In this document: positions 40,021-48,305 of the stretch, piece by piece
How positions within the stretch are numbered: the first letter of the stretch is position 1
How the letters are laid out: every line of letters begins with the position of its first letter
Assembly: GCA_045655005.1 (NCBI GenBank)
Contig: JAZOOJ010000009.1
Span: 1 to 64,000 of the forward strand
Direction: 5' to 3'
Source: UMGS1908 sp045655005
Lineage (GTDB): Bacteria > Bacillota > Clostridia > Christensenellales > UBA1242
Length of the DNA stretch: 64,000 nucleotides
Program-made: the position numbers and the translations under genes
Notes under the pieces: generated by a model
Told to the model about the DNA's origin: nothing
Database searches by the model: none
Seen by the model: the letters and a program-made list of their open reading frames with translations, nothing else

Positions 40021-41358
40021 ATGAAAAAATTGAATATTATTTTTATCATTTTAATGATAATTGCGCCGTTGGTTTGTGGCTTTGTTTTGATTAGTGATAG
40101 TTATAAATGTGAAATTATTTACGAACTTGATGGAGGGGTAAATTCGCCATCTAACAAAACAAAGTATCTAAAATCCGACGGCATTATTATTTTAGAAGAT
40201 GCAGAAAAAGAGGGTTATGATTTTCTTGGTTGGTATTTGTCAGAAGATTTCGATGAGTCTTCAAAAGTTGTCGAACTTGATATAAGTGAAAGTGATGAAA
40301 TTACCGTGTATGCGAAATTTATTCAAGTACTATATTACAATAGTGGGGTTTTGTCTGGGATTACCGATTACGGGAAGCAAAAGACTGAAATAGCAATACC
40401 TAAATCGTGTACAGAAATTGGAATGATTGCGTTTTATGGTGCCAATAGCCTAGAACGGGTAGATGCAAGCGGTTGTGAAAATCTTAAAAAGATCGGAATG
40501 AAGGCGTTTTATAATTGCTATAATTTAAAAGAAATTCTACTGTCAAATAATATTGAAAGCATTGAACATAGTGCCTTTTCGACAGATGCAATTTCTAAAA
40601 TAAAGTTTCCAAATGGAAGTGTCAATTATGTTGTAGAAAATGATTGTTTAATCAACAACACCACTAAAACACTGCAAATTGCAGGTGCTAATCCTGTAAT
40701 TCCAAATGGCATAGAAGTGATTGGTGAATACGCCTTTGCTCTTAATAAGGGGATTATAAAGATTGAAATCCCTGACAGTGTAAAGGTTTTAAAATCTCAT
40801 GCATTTGCAAATTGTCATAATGTTGAAGAAATTAATATTTCAGACAATAGTAAATTAGAGATTGTTGAAAAATATGCTTTTGGATATTGTTATAAACTAA
40901 AAACTATTAATTTGCCGGATAGTGTTTATGAAATGGGCAATGGTGTTTTTTTAAATTGTGAAAGCTTAGTCGAATTTACTTTCCCATCAAGTATGGAAGT
41001 TAAAGTCATTAAATACTCAATGTTTTATGGTTGCAAGAGTTTGAAGACATTTGAGATACCTTATGGGGTAGAGCAAATTGAAGATGATGCATTTGCATAT
41101 TGCGAATCTTTAACAACGATTGTTATACCAAATAGTGTGAAACGAATTGGCGGAGATGCTTTTAGGGATTCAAAGAATTTAAAGTCGGCATCAATAACAG
41201 GCAATTGGAAGGTTAAACAATTAACCCGTCCAAGTCAAATTGTTGATGAAGAAATTACAGTAAATAAAGGATTGTTTGCCAAGGCGTTAACTTCTAATTA
41301 TATTGCAAATAGGTATATGCATGATCCCTATGTTAAATTTGAATGGATAAGAATATAG
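40021..41358 (+). CDS. BspA-type leucine-rich repeat surface protein with an InlB-type repeat
   Basis: The start is ATG 40021 after AAGTGGGGG; the product is 445 aa. A signal/anchor helix (residues 6-25) is followed by one Listeria-Bacteroides (InlB B) repeat (about 38-100, with GYDFLGWYLSEDFD). LRR_5 BspA-type repeats run from about 120 to 410; each unit has the pattern IGxxAFxxCxxLxxIxLPxxVxxI, for example EVIGEYAFALNKGIIKIEIP. These proteins are secreted or membrane-bound and common in gut anaerobes; proposed roles are adhesion and host interaction. No LPxTG motif is present. Confidence 0.88.
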   Translation: MKKLNIIFIILMIIAPLVCGFVLISDSYKCEIIYELDGGVNSPSNKTKYLKSDGIIILEDAEKEGYDFLGWYLSEDFDESSKVVELDISESDEITVYAKFIQVLYYNSGVLSGITDYGKQKTEIAIPKSCTEIGMIAFYGANSLERVDASGCENLKKIGMKAFYNCYNLKEILLSNNIESIEHSAFSTDAISKIKFPNGSVNYVVENDCLINNTTKTLQIAGANPVIPNGIEVIGEYAFALNKGIIKIEIPDSVKVLKSHAFANCHNVEEINISDNSKLEIVEKYAFGYCYKLKTINLPDSVYEMGNGVFLNCESLVEFTFPSSMEVKVIKYSMFYGCKSLKTFEIPYGVEQIEDDAFAYCESLTTIVIPNSVKRIGGDAFRDSKNLKSASITGNWKVKQLTRPSQIVDEEITVNKGLFAKALTSNYIANRYMHDPYVKFEWIRI

Positions 41359-41359
41359 C

Positions 41360-41402
41360 AAAAAAAGACCTTAGAGGTGTATTTATCTAAGGTCTTTTTT
41401 AT
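41360..41402 (+). terminator. Terminator between the BspA-like gene and groEL
   Basis: Stem AAAAAAGACCTTAGA / TCTAAGGTCTTTTTT. It may also serve the convergent groEL transcript. Confidence 0.88.
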
Positions 41403-41436
41403 TGTCTAAAACAAAGAAAACTATAATTTGTAAGGA

Positions 41437-43029
41437 TTATTGATTGTTATCTGGCGTTGTGTCGGCAATTATACACTCGGTAGTTAAAAGTGTGCCTGCG
41501 ACACTACCAGCATTTATTATTGCTTCTTTTGTAACTTTTGTTGGGTCGATTATTCCTGCGTCAAACATATTTACAAATGTGTCATTTTGTGCATCATATC
41601 CAAAGCTATCTTTGGATCTAGCCAAACATTCGTTCACTATTACCCCTGCGTCTTTGCCAGCATTTTTTGCAATTTGTCGTAGTGGAGCGGAAAGTGCTTT
41701 AAGGACGATTTCGGCTCCTGTCTTCGTGTCTTTTTCAAGGACTTCTATAAAATGTTTTAGTTCGTCGTGAATTGATAGAAGTGCAATTCCGCCTCCGGCA
41801 ATAATTCCTTCTTTGGTCGCTGACTTTGTGGCACTTAGGGCATCTTCAATTCTCAATTTCTTTTCTTTCATTTCAAATTCAGTGGCACTTCCAACTTTAA
41901 TAATTGCAATGCCACCAGAAAGTTTTGCTAAACGCTCAGTTGCCTTTTCTTTTTCATATTCAGTTTCAAGGCTTTCAAGTTGTTCTCTTATTTGAGTTTT
42001 TCTGGATTCTATAATTTCGTGGTTTCCGCCACCTTCAATAATTGTAGTAGAAGTAGCGTCAATAATGACTTTTTTTGCGCTTCCTAAAACTTCTAGTGTC
42101 GCATTTGTGAAATTCATTCCAACTTCACTTGAAATAATGGTCGCACCGGTTAATGCTTCGATGTCTTTCATTAAGTCTTTGCGTCTGTCGCCAAATGCTG
42201 GGGCTTTTACGGCTACACAATGTAAGTTTCCTTTTAATTTATTTAGAACAAGAGAAGCAAGAGTTTCGCTTTCGATTTCGTCTGCGATGATTAGCAATTT
42301 TCTCCCTTCTTTTGCAACAGGCTCAATTATTGGTAGAATTTCATTAATGCTTGAAATTTTACGGTCGGTCATTAAAATTAGTGGGTTGTCAAGTTCAGCA
42401 ATCATTTTATTCATATCGGTTGACATATATGGAGATAGGTAACCTCTGTCAAATTGAAGTCCCTCCACAAAAATTAGTTCGGTGTTTGTGCCTGTGCCTT
42501 CTTCAAGAGTGATTGCACCGTCTTTACCAACTTTTTCCATTGCGTTTGCAATTAGATTTCCGATTTCAGGGTCGCCAGCAGAGATTGTTCCAACTTGTGC
42601 AATTTCTTCTTTGCTTACTATTGGCTTTGATTTTTTTGTAAGGGCGTCGCTTACAAACTCAACGGCTTTTTTAATACCGTTTTTAAGTTCAATAGGGTTG
42701 GCTCCGGCTACTACATTTTTAACACCTTCGGTTATTAGTGCTTCGGCTAAAACAACTGCTGTTGTTGTTCCATCGCCGGCAAGGTCATTGGTTTTGATGC
42801 TAACTTCTTTAATTACGTCTGCACCGATATTTTCTATTGGGTCATTAAGTTCTATTTCTTTTGCGATGGTCACTCCGTCGTTGGTTATAAGTGGCGTTGC
42901 AAATTTGCGTCCTAAAATTACATTTCTGCCTTTTGGACCAAGAGTTACTTTGACAGCGTTTGATAGCTTTTTCACTCCGGACAACAACTTGTTTCTGGCG
43001 TTTTCTGAATATTCAATTTCTTTGCTCAT
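41437..43029 (-). CDS. groL: Chaperonin GroEL without the Gly-Met tail
   Basis: A 530-aa GroEL. Landmarks: VTLGPKGRNVILGRKF, TNDGVTIAKEIEL, DLAGDGTTTAVVLAEAL (ATP site), the apical domain with GYLSPYMSTD, KAPAFGDRRKDLMKDIEAL and GIIAGGGIALL. It forms the double-ring folding chamber with GroES. The usual GGM-repeat end is absent: the chain stops at DTTPDNNQ. It is 9 nt after groES on the minus strand. No CIRCE (HrcA) element is seen upstream, so heat control must use another route or be absent. Confidence 0.97.
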   Translation of the reverse strand: MSKEIEYSENARNKLLSGVKKLSNAVKVTLGPKGRNVILGRKFATPLITNDGVTIAKEIELNDPIENIGADVIKEVSIKTNDLAGDGTTTAVVLAEALITEGVKNVVAGANPIELKNGIKKAVEFVSDALTKKSKPIVSKEEIAQVGTISAGDPEIGNLIANAMEKVGKDGAITLEEGTGTNTELIFVEGLQFDRGYLSPYMSTDMNKMIAELDNPLILMTDRKISSINEILPIIEPVAKEGRKLLIIADEIESETLASLVLNKLKGNLHCVAVKAPAFGDRRKDLMKDIEALTGATIISSEVGMNFTNATLEVLGSAKKVIIDATSTTIIEGGGNHEIIESRKTQIREQLESLETEYEKEKATERLAKLSGGIAIIKVGSATEFEMKEKKLRIEDALSATKSATKEGIIAGGGIALLSIHDELKHFIEVLEKDTKTGAEIVLKALSAPLRQIAKNAGKDAGVIVNECLARSKDSFGYDAQNDTFVNMFDAGIIDPTKVTKEAIINAGSVAGTLLTTECIIADTTPDNNQ

Positions 43030-43038
43030 TTTTACTCC

Positions 43039-43335
43039 TTATTTCTTTTCGATAATTTTTGCTAAAATGTCGTTCTGGCGAATAATTACAACTTCTTTAT
43101 TTTCAAATTTGAAGATGCTTCCTGCATACTTGCTGTAAAGAATAGTGTCGCCAATCTCTACTTGCATTTCAGTTTGTTTGCCTTCAGAATTAAAGCCATT
43201 GCCAACAGCAATCACTTTTGCAAGTAATGGTTGTTCTTCGTTTGTCATTGGAAGAACAAGACCTGCAACAGATTTTGGCTCTTGTTCTTTGATTTTTTCA
43301 AGAACAACTCTGTCAAATAACGGTTGAATTTTCAT
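43039..43335 (-). CDS. groS: Co-chaperonin GroES
   Basis: A 98-aa protein with KIQPLFDRVVLEKIKEQEPK at the N-terminus, the mobile-loop region SVAGLVLPMTNEEQ and the roof segment, then GDTILYSKYAGSIFKFENKEVV. It caps GroEL. A GGAGAAA site precedes the ATG. The probable promoter lies about 110 nt upstream, giving a long leader. Confidence 0.97.
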   Translation of the reverse strand: MKIQPLFDRVVLEKIKEQEPKSVAGLVLPMTNEEQPLLAKVIAVGNGFNSEGKQTEMQVEIGDTILYSKYAGSIFKFENKEVVIIRQNDILAKIIEKK

Positions 43336-43443
43336 ATAATTTTCTCCTTTTTAAATTTTTCACAACAAATTTTATCTTTTCATGTTTTGATTTGTAACAA
43401 TTTTTTTGACATTTCAATAAACTTGTTGTCGATTTACACCGAG

Positions 43444-43471
43444 ATTATATCTGTGATTTTTGAAAATGCAA
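43444..43471 (-). promoter_or_regulatory. Candidate groES-groEL promoter
   Basis: On the minus strand TTGCAT, 16 bp, TATAAT. The 110-nt leader has no CIRCE repeat (TTAGCACTC-N9-GAGTGCTAA). Confidence 0.55.
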
Positions 43472-43500
43472 AAAATCGTGTCAAAAATTTGAAAATTTTT

Positions 43501-43529
43501 TTGACAGTACAAAAATTATATGATAACAT
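43501..43529 (+). promoter_or_regulatory. Promoter of the 43563 lipoprotein gene
   Basis: TTGACA, 17 bp, TAACAT with a TGA extended -10 element. Confidence 0.7.
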
Positions 43530-43562
43530 TATAGCTACAAATACAAATTGGAGGTAACTTTT

Positions 43563-44024
43563 ATGAAAAAGTTTTTAAGCTTAATGATGGCCCTTATTGT
43601 TATGATTCCTTGTGCTATTTTATTTACAGGCTGTGGAGCTAAGGGAACATATACAGTAGAAAGTGCAAGTGTTGCAGGGATCGAATTTGCGTCAAAAGAA
43701 AAATTTGAAGAATCTTATGGTAAGAAATTTAATTACGAAGAAGCAAATATTGTTGAAAAGGCAGCTGCTGTAATTGCCGCAAAAGTTTATTGTACAACAA
43801 TTGAACTTAAAGGAGATGGCAAAGTTTATTATGGCTTTGATGCTCCAAAGTGGTGGCCAGCAGATGAAAAGGTTGAAGAAAAAGAAGCTGGATTTACTTG
43901 GAAGAAAGAAGATGACGGCTCAATTGGGTTCTATATTGGCGACTTTAAGTCAGGAGATGCAACCTACAAAGATGGAAAAATCACAATCGGTGGAGTTGTT
44001 TACGCTAAGAAAGGCTTGTTTTAA
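43563..44024 (+). CDS. Small lipoprotein of unknown function
   Basis: The ATG at 43563 follows GGAGGT; the product is 153 aa. The signal peptide (MKKFLSLMMALIVMIPCAIL) ends in lipobox FTGC (Cys at about 25). The mature part is a compact beta-rich domain with GTYTVESASVAGIEFAS at its start and two aromatic strands later (GFTWKKEDDGSIGFYIG, then TIGGVVYAKKG). It resembles short clostridial lipoproteins with an extracellular beta-barrel and unknown role. Confidence 0.8.
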   Translation: MKKFLSLMMALIVMIPCAILFTGCGAKGTYTVESASVAGIEFASKEKFEESYGKKFNYEEANIVEKAAAVIAAKVYCTTIELKGDGKVYYGFDAPKWWPADEKVEEKEAGFTWKKEDDGSIGFYIGDFKSGDATYKDGKITIGGVVYAKKGLF

Positions 44025-44040
44025 GATTAAAGATTAATTA

Positions 44041-44072
44041 AGGATGCAAAAATTTTGCATCCTTTTTTTGTT
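44041..44072 (+). terminator. Intrinsic terminator
   Basis: Stem AGGATGCAAAA / TTTTGCATCCT, tight loop and T-run. Confidence 0.88.
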
Positions 44073-44087
44073 TTTTATTTAATTTAA

Positions 44088-44117
44088 TTGGACTAACTAT
44101 ATTTATTGTGCTAAAAT
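44088..44117 (+). promoter_or_regulatory. Promoter of sepF
   Basis: TTGGAC, 18 bp, TAAAAT, 40 nt before the ATG. Confidence 0.55.
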
Positions 44118-44157
44118 AATTTTATGAACGAGAAAAATCATATAAAAGGAACAGACT

Positions 44158-44742
44158 ATGGGACTTTTTAATTGGATAATGAAGGGTATTGGTTTTGAGT
44201 CAGAGGAAGAAGAAGTTGCTGAAGATTCTTTTAATGATAGACCTTTGACAAAGAAAGAAATGAAGGCTTTAAAAAAAGAACAAAAAAAGAATAAAAAAAA
44301 TAAAAGCAGAGGTTATGACGATAGTTTTAATGTTATGACTGATTCTTTTATGCAACCTAATATAAATGTAAATCCTAATTCTTTTGCAATGAATAGGGAC
44401 CAATTCAATACAGTTAGACCACAAGAGTTTGACAGTATGGGTGAAACGGGATATACTCAGACCTTTAATCCATATGGCTCTTATAATCAAAAGAATTTTG
44501 TCTTTTTTACCCCTAGATGTTATGACGACATAAAAAAATTAATTGAGTATCTAAAACAAACTGAACCATCAATCTTAAACCTTGATAACATTTCAGATGA
44601 TGAGGCTCAAAGAATATTGGATTTTGTTAGTGGTGGTGTTTGTGCATTGAATGGAAGTATTCAAAGAATTAAAGGAAATATTTTTTTGGTTGCGCCTGAG
44701 GGGTTTAATATCAAAATTAGCAAAGACCAATTGCAAGGCTAA
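44158..44742 (+). CDS. sepF: SepF-like cell-division protein
   Basis: A 194-aa protein. The N-terminal amphipathic helix MGLFNWIMKGIGF (membrane targeting in SepF) is followed by a charged, Asn-rich disordered linker (residues 25-110). The C-terminal SepF/DUF552 domain has VFFTPRCYDDIKKLIEYLKQ, then ILNLDNISDDEAQRILDFVSGGV and CALNGSIQRIKGNIFLVAP. SepF polymerises into rings, binds FtsZ and tethers the Z-ring to the membrane. The gene stands alone here and not in the usual ylm cluster. Confidence 0.92.
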   Translation: MGLFNWIMKGIGFESEEEEVAEDSFNDRPLTKKEMKALKKEQKKNKKNKSRGYDDSFNVMTDSFMQPNINVNPNSFAMNRDQFNTVRPQEFDSMGETGYTQTFNPYGSYNQKNFVFFTPRCYDDIKKLIEYLKQTEPSILNLDNISDDEAQRILDFVSGGVCALNGSIQRIKGNIFLVAPEGFNIKISKDQLQG

Positions 44743-44775
44743 TTTCCATTTTTGAAAATTTAGTGGAATATTTTG

Positions 44776-44804
44776 TTGATTTTTGCATTAGAATATAGTA
44801 TTAT
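44776..44804 (+). promoter_or_regulatory. Promoter of the 44839 gene
   Basis: TTGATT, 17 bp, TATTAT, 34 nt before the ATG. Confidence 0.6.
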
Positions 44805-44838
44805 GGTTACATAAAAACTTATATGGAGGGTTTATATA

Positions 44839-45072
44839 ATGGCAAAGAAGAAAAGTTCATCAAGAGATTACTTTGGTCTTGGTTATTTAGTAAGTGTAAT
44901 TCTTGCAATCATTCCACCAACGGCTTTGGTTCTTGGTGTTTTAACAAGATTAAAAGAAGGTAAAATCGTTGCAGGTCTTTTAAGATTGCTTTTAGGTTGG
45001 AACATAATTTGGTTATTGGACCTTGTATTTATGATTCTAAACAAGAAGATATTCAGACTTTTGAATGTTTAA
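44839..45072 (+). CDS. Small membrane protein, two transmembrane segments
   Basis: A 77-aa protein with a basic N-terminus (MAKKKSSSRD), two hydrophobic segments (about 14-33 and 48-66) and a short basic loop with TRLKEGKIVAGLLRLLLGW between them. Both ends would be cytoplasmic. It resembles short clostridial proteins of unknown function. GGAGGG precedes the ATG; it has its own promoter and terminator. Confidence 0.7.
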   Translation: MAKKKSSSRDYFGLGYLVSVILAIIPPTALVLGVLTRLKEGKIVAGLLRLLLGWNIIWLLDLVFMILNKKIFRLLNV

Positions 45073-45085
45073 TTTACCAATTAAG

Positions 45086-45118
45086 TAAGCCACGAAAGTT
45101 TCGTGGCTTATTTTTTGT
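45086..45118 (+). terminator. Intrinsic terminator
   Basis: Stem TAAGCCACGAAA / TTTCGTGGCTTA and T-run. Confidence 0.88.
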
Positions 45119-45147
45119 TTAAAATGTGTTATTAATATAATTTATAC

Positions 45148-45176
45148 TTGAAAGTTGAGAATTGTTGTGATAAAAT
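45148..45176 (+). promoter_or_regulatory. Promoter of leuS-HD-gltX
   Basis: TTGAAA, 17 bp, TAAAAT with a TGA extended -10 element. The transcript leader is only about 30 nt, too short for a T-box. Confidence 0.65.
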
Positions 45177-45211
45177 TTAAACTATCAATTTATAAAAGGA
45201 CACGAAAAATT

Positions 45212-47632
45212 ATGAATGAGTATAATTTTAAAGAAATAGAAAAAAAGTGGCAAGATAAATGGCAAAATTCAAAGTGCTTTGCTGCGGTTGATTTTCATCC
45301 AACTAAGCCAAAGTATTATATGCTTTATGAATTTCCAAATGTAAGTGGAAATCTTCATATGGGACACTTAAAGGGAACTGTGCCATCAGATGCATTGGCA
45401 AGATATAAAAGATTTTGTGGCTATAATGTATTATTCCCAATAGGTGGAGATGCGTTTGGACTTCCTGCTGAAAATGCGGCTATTAAATATGGTACAAACC
45501 CACGAAAGTTTGTTGCTGATGGTTTTAAAAAGATTACCGACCAATTTTCACTATTAGGATTGTCTTTTGATAAAGACAGGTCTTTTTGTACAAGTGATGA
45601 AGACTATTACAAATGGACTCAATGGATTTTTATGCAATTGTATAACCATGGCAAGGCATACAAAGAGTATGGTACAGTAAATTTCTGTCCAAATTGTAAA
45701 ACTGTTTTATCAAACGAGGACAGTCAAGGTGGAAGATGCGACAGATGTAACGGTCTTGTTCAGCAAGTAGAACGTTCGGTTTGGTTTTTAAAGATGAAGG
45801 AATATTCTGAGCAATTGCTTGGTAACGTTGAAAGAATTCAAATGAACGAAAATCTTAAAGAGCAACAGCGTAACTGGATTGGAAGAAGCGAAGGTATGCA
45901 GGTTAAGTTTAACTTGTTTGACGCATCAAATAATCAAATTGGTGATATTGAAATTTACACTACTTGTATTGAAACAATTTATGGTGTTACATTTATGACT
46001 CTTGCACCAGAAAACAACTTGCTAGATAAGATTAAGGATAGCATTTCAAACTTTAATGAAATTGTAGCATACAGAGAAAAAACAGCACTTCGTTCTGAAT
46101 TTGACAGAATGAGTGACAACAAAGAAAAGACAGGTTGCAAGGTTGAAGGTGTTTATGCAATAAATCCTTTAAACAATGAAAAGGTTGAAGTATTTGTTGG
46201 AGATTTTGTTTTGGCGGGCTATGGCACAGGTGCTGTTATGGCGGTTCCATGTCATGACCAAAGAGATTACGATTTTGCAAAGGCGTTCAATATTCCTATG
46301 AAGCAGGTTATTGAAGGTGACTGCACAAACTGCGCCGTTGAAAAGCAAACCTATTTGGCTATTGACAGCAAACTTGTAAATAGTGAAGAATTTACAGGTT
46401 TAACAGTAAGCGAAGCCAAGAAAGCAATCAGCGAAAAACTTATTCAAATGGGAGTTGGGCATAAGCAAGTTAATTACAAAATGAAAGACTGGCCATTTAA
46501 CAGACAAAGATATTGGGGAGAACCATTCCCGATTGTTTATTGCGAAAACTGTGGAACGGTTTGCTTAGAAGAAAAAGATTTGCCTTTGATTCTTCCTGAA
46601 ACTGATGACTATTTGCCCAACGATACAGGAGACTCTCCACTTGTTAAAATTAGTGATTGGGTGAATTGCTCTTGCCCTAAATGTGGTGGAAAGGCAAGGC
46701 GTGAAACAGATACAATGCCAAACTGGGCTGGCTCAAGTTGGTATTGGTTAAGATATTGTGATCCACACAATAACAATGTATTGGCAGACTATGATAAACT
46801 TAAATATTGGGGAAGTGTTGACTGCTATACTGGCGGTACCGAACATATTACTCGTCACGTATTATATGCCTTTTTCTGGCAAAATTTCTTGTATGAAATA
46901 GGTGTTGTTCCAACACGTGATCCATTTATCAGAAAAATGGGAAGCGGTTTGATATTGGACGACCAAGGAAAGAAATTAAGCAAGAGTAGTGCAAACGGTG
47001 TGCCAGCAATTGATGTTTTAACACAATATGGTGCTGATGTAACACGTCTTCACGTACATTTCTTGGGTGGCTATGAAGATAATACTCCTTGGACATTTGA
47101 TGGCATTAACGGAATTATGAACTTTGTTAACAGAGTTTGGAGTTTACTTGATATCGTAAAAGGTGAAGAAGTAAGCAAAGAACATATTTATGACCTAAAC
47201 CGAACAATAAAGAAAGTTGGAGAAGACTTAGAAGACTTAAAACTAAATACTGCAATTTCAACACTTATGATTTTCTTGAAGAGAGTCAAAGAAGATGGGT
47301 TTATCACAAAAGAAGAATTGCGTCAATTTTTGATTTTATTAAATCCAATTGCTCCACATATTACAAGTGAAATATATGAAATTGTATTTGGTGGAGATAT
47401 TATTGATGATTCTTGGCCAAAATATGATGAAAAATATTTAGTAGAAGATGAAATCGAGGTTCCAATTCAAATAAATGGAAAACTTCGTGGTGTAGTTAAA
47501 GCAGGGAAAGACGCAACTAAGGAAGAAATCTTTGAAATTGCAAAAACTTCTCCTGAAGTTGCTAAATATTTAACAGCAGAACCAAAAAAGATTATTTATA
47601 TCGCTGGAAAGATATTTAATATTGTTGTTTAA
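45212..47632 (+). CDS. leuS: Leucyl-tRNA synthetase
   Basis: The ATG at 45212 follows AAAAGGA and begins MNEYNFKEIEKKWQDKW; an in-frame codon at 45155 would lie in the promoter. The 806-aa protein has the class I HIGH box (HMGH, about residue 50), a zinc finger-like CPNCKTVLSNEDSQGGRCDRC, and a CP1 editing domain (TTCIETIYGVTFMTLAP). The tryptophan-rich WAGSSWYWLRYCDPHN motif and KMSKS box KLSKS (about 587) follow, then the anticodon-binding helical domain. It charges tRNA-Leu; one such tRNA is at 15460. First gene of a translation operon. Confidence 0.97.
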   Translation: MNEYNFKEIEKKWQDKWQNSKCFAAVDFHPTKPKYYMLYEFPNVSGNLHMGHLKGTVPSDALARYKRFCGYNVLFPIGGDAFGLPAENAAIKYGTNPRKFVADGFKKITDQFSLLGLSFDKDRSFCTSDEDYYKWTQWIFMQLYNHGKAYKEYGTVNFCPNCKTVLSNEDSQGGRCDRCNGLVQQVERSVWFLKMKEYSEQLLGNVERIQMNENLKEQQRNWIGRSEGMQVKFNLFDASNNQIGDIEIYTTCIETIYGVTFMTLAPENNLLDKIKDSISNFNEIVAYREKTALRSEFDRMSDNKEKTGCKVEGVYAINPLNNEKVEVFVGDFVLAGYGTGAVMAVPCHDQRDYDFAKAFNIPMKQVIEGDCTNCAVEKQTYLAIDSKLVNSEEFTGLTVSEAKKAISEKLIQMGVGHKQVNYKMKDWPFNRQRYWGEPFPIVYCENCGTVCLEEKDLPLILPETDDYLPNDTGDSPLVKISDWVNCSCPKCGGKARRETDTMPNWAGSSWYWLRYCDPHNNNVLADYDKLKYWGSVDCYTGGTEHITRHVLYAFFWQNFLYEIGVVPTRDPFIRKMGSGLILDDQGKKLSKSSANGVPAIDVLTQYGADVTRLHVHFLGGYEDNTPWTFDGINGIMNFVNRVWSLLDIVKGEEVSKEHIYDLNRTIKKVGEDLEDLKLNTAISTLMIFLKRVKEDGFITKEELRQFLILLNPIAPHITSEIYEIVFGGDIIDDSWPKYDEKYLVEDEIEVPIQINGKLRGVVKAGKDATKEEIFEIAKTSPEVAKYLTAEPKKIIYIAGKIFNIVV

Positions 47633-47638
47633 AAAATA

Positions 47639-47676
47639 TAGTTTTTAACAATCTTTCAACGGTGTGTTAAAAACTA
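47639..47676 (+). repeat. 12-bp inverted repeat in the leuS-HD spacer
   Basis: TAGTTTTTAACA (47639-47650) pairs with TGTTAAAAACTA (47665-47676), leaving a 14-nt loop. No T-run follows, so it is more likely an mRNA structure or processing site than a terminator. The HD gene's AAAGGAA site follows. Confidence 0.6.
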
Positions 47677-47690
47677 CTAAAGGAAATTTA

Positions 47691-48293
47691 ATGGAAGATA
47701 TTTTATTAAAGAATAAAGAAACGTTTATCAATATAATTCGTGAGAAAATCAAAAGGGATGGGGTTGAAGAATTGATTGGCTATCTTGAAAAGTCAGACTT
47801 TTTCACAGCCCCAGCAAGTGCAAGGTTTCATTGTGACCACGAAGGTGGACTTTGTGAGCATAGTTTAAATGTATTTTATAGACTTAGAAAAGTTGTGTTG
47901 GACGAATATGGAAATTTTGACACAATAAGCGAAGAATCCATAGCGATCTGTGGACTTTTGCATGATTTATGTAAAATTGATTTTTATAAAACAGATTTCA
48001 GAAATGTAAAAGAGAATGGAGAGTGGGTTCAAAGACCATACTATTCGGTTGATGAAAAGTTGCCTTATGGACATGGCGAAAAGTCGGTTTATATTATCAA
48101 TGGATTTATACGATTAACTCGTGAAGAAGCCCTTGCTATCAATTGGCATATGGGCGGATTTGACGCAAGAGTTCAAGGCGGAAGCGGTAGTGCGATTGGA
48201 GAAAGTTATAGAAGATTTCCACTTGCTGTTTGGCTTCATATGTCGGATTTAACAGCAACATATATTGATGAAAATAGTTTACTTAAAAAATAA
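47691..48293 (+). CDS. HD-domain phosphohydrolase
   Basis: The ATG at 47691 follows AAAGGAA; the product is 200 aa. It has a metal-binding HD arrangement: FHCDHEGGLCEHSLNVFYR (first His residues) and CGLLHDLCKIDFYKTD (HD), then LPYGHGEKSVYIINGFIRL and EALAINWHMGGF with later His ligands. HD proteins hydrolyse phosphomono- or diesters, often nucleotides; the substrate is unknown. It sits between leuS and gltX in one transcript, which may point to nucleotide or tRNA metabolism. Confidence 0.85.
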   Translation: MEDILLKNKETFINIIREKIKRDGVEELIGYLEKSDFFTAPASARFHCDHEGGLCEHSLNVFYRLRKVVLDEYGNFDTISEESIAICGLLHDLCKIDFYKTDFRNVKENGEWVQRPYYSVDEKLPYGHGEKSVYIINGFIRLTREEALAINWHMGGFDARVQGGSGSAIGESYRRFPLAVWLHMSDLTATYIDENSLLKK

Positions 48294-48305
48294 TAGGAGG
48301 GCGTT

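Noticed and set aside
42482..43138. Long plus-strand open frame (218 codons) opposite groEL
   Set aside because: It is a shadow of groEL on the opposite strand; composition and lack of a ribosome binding site argue against it.
43336..43562. Search for a CIRCE/HrcA element upstream of groES
   Set aside because: No TTAGCACTC/GAGTGCTAA repeat or close variant is present on either strand.
45119..45211. T-box riboswitch upstream of leuS
   Set aside because: The space from the previous terminator is under 100 nt, the predicted leader is about 30 nt, and no T-box core sequence is visible.
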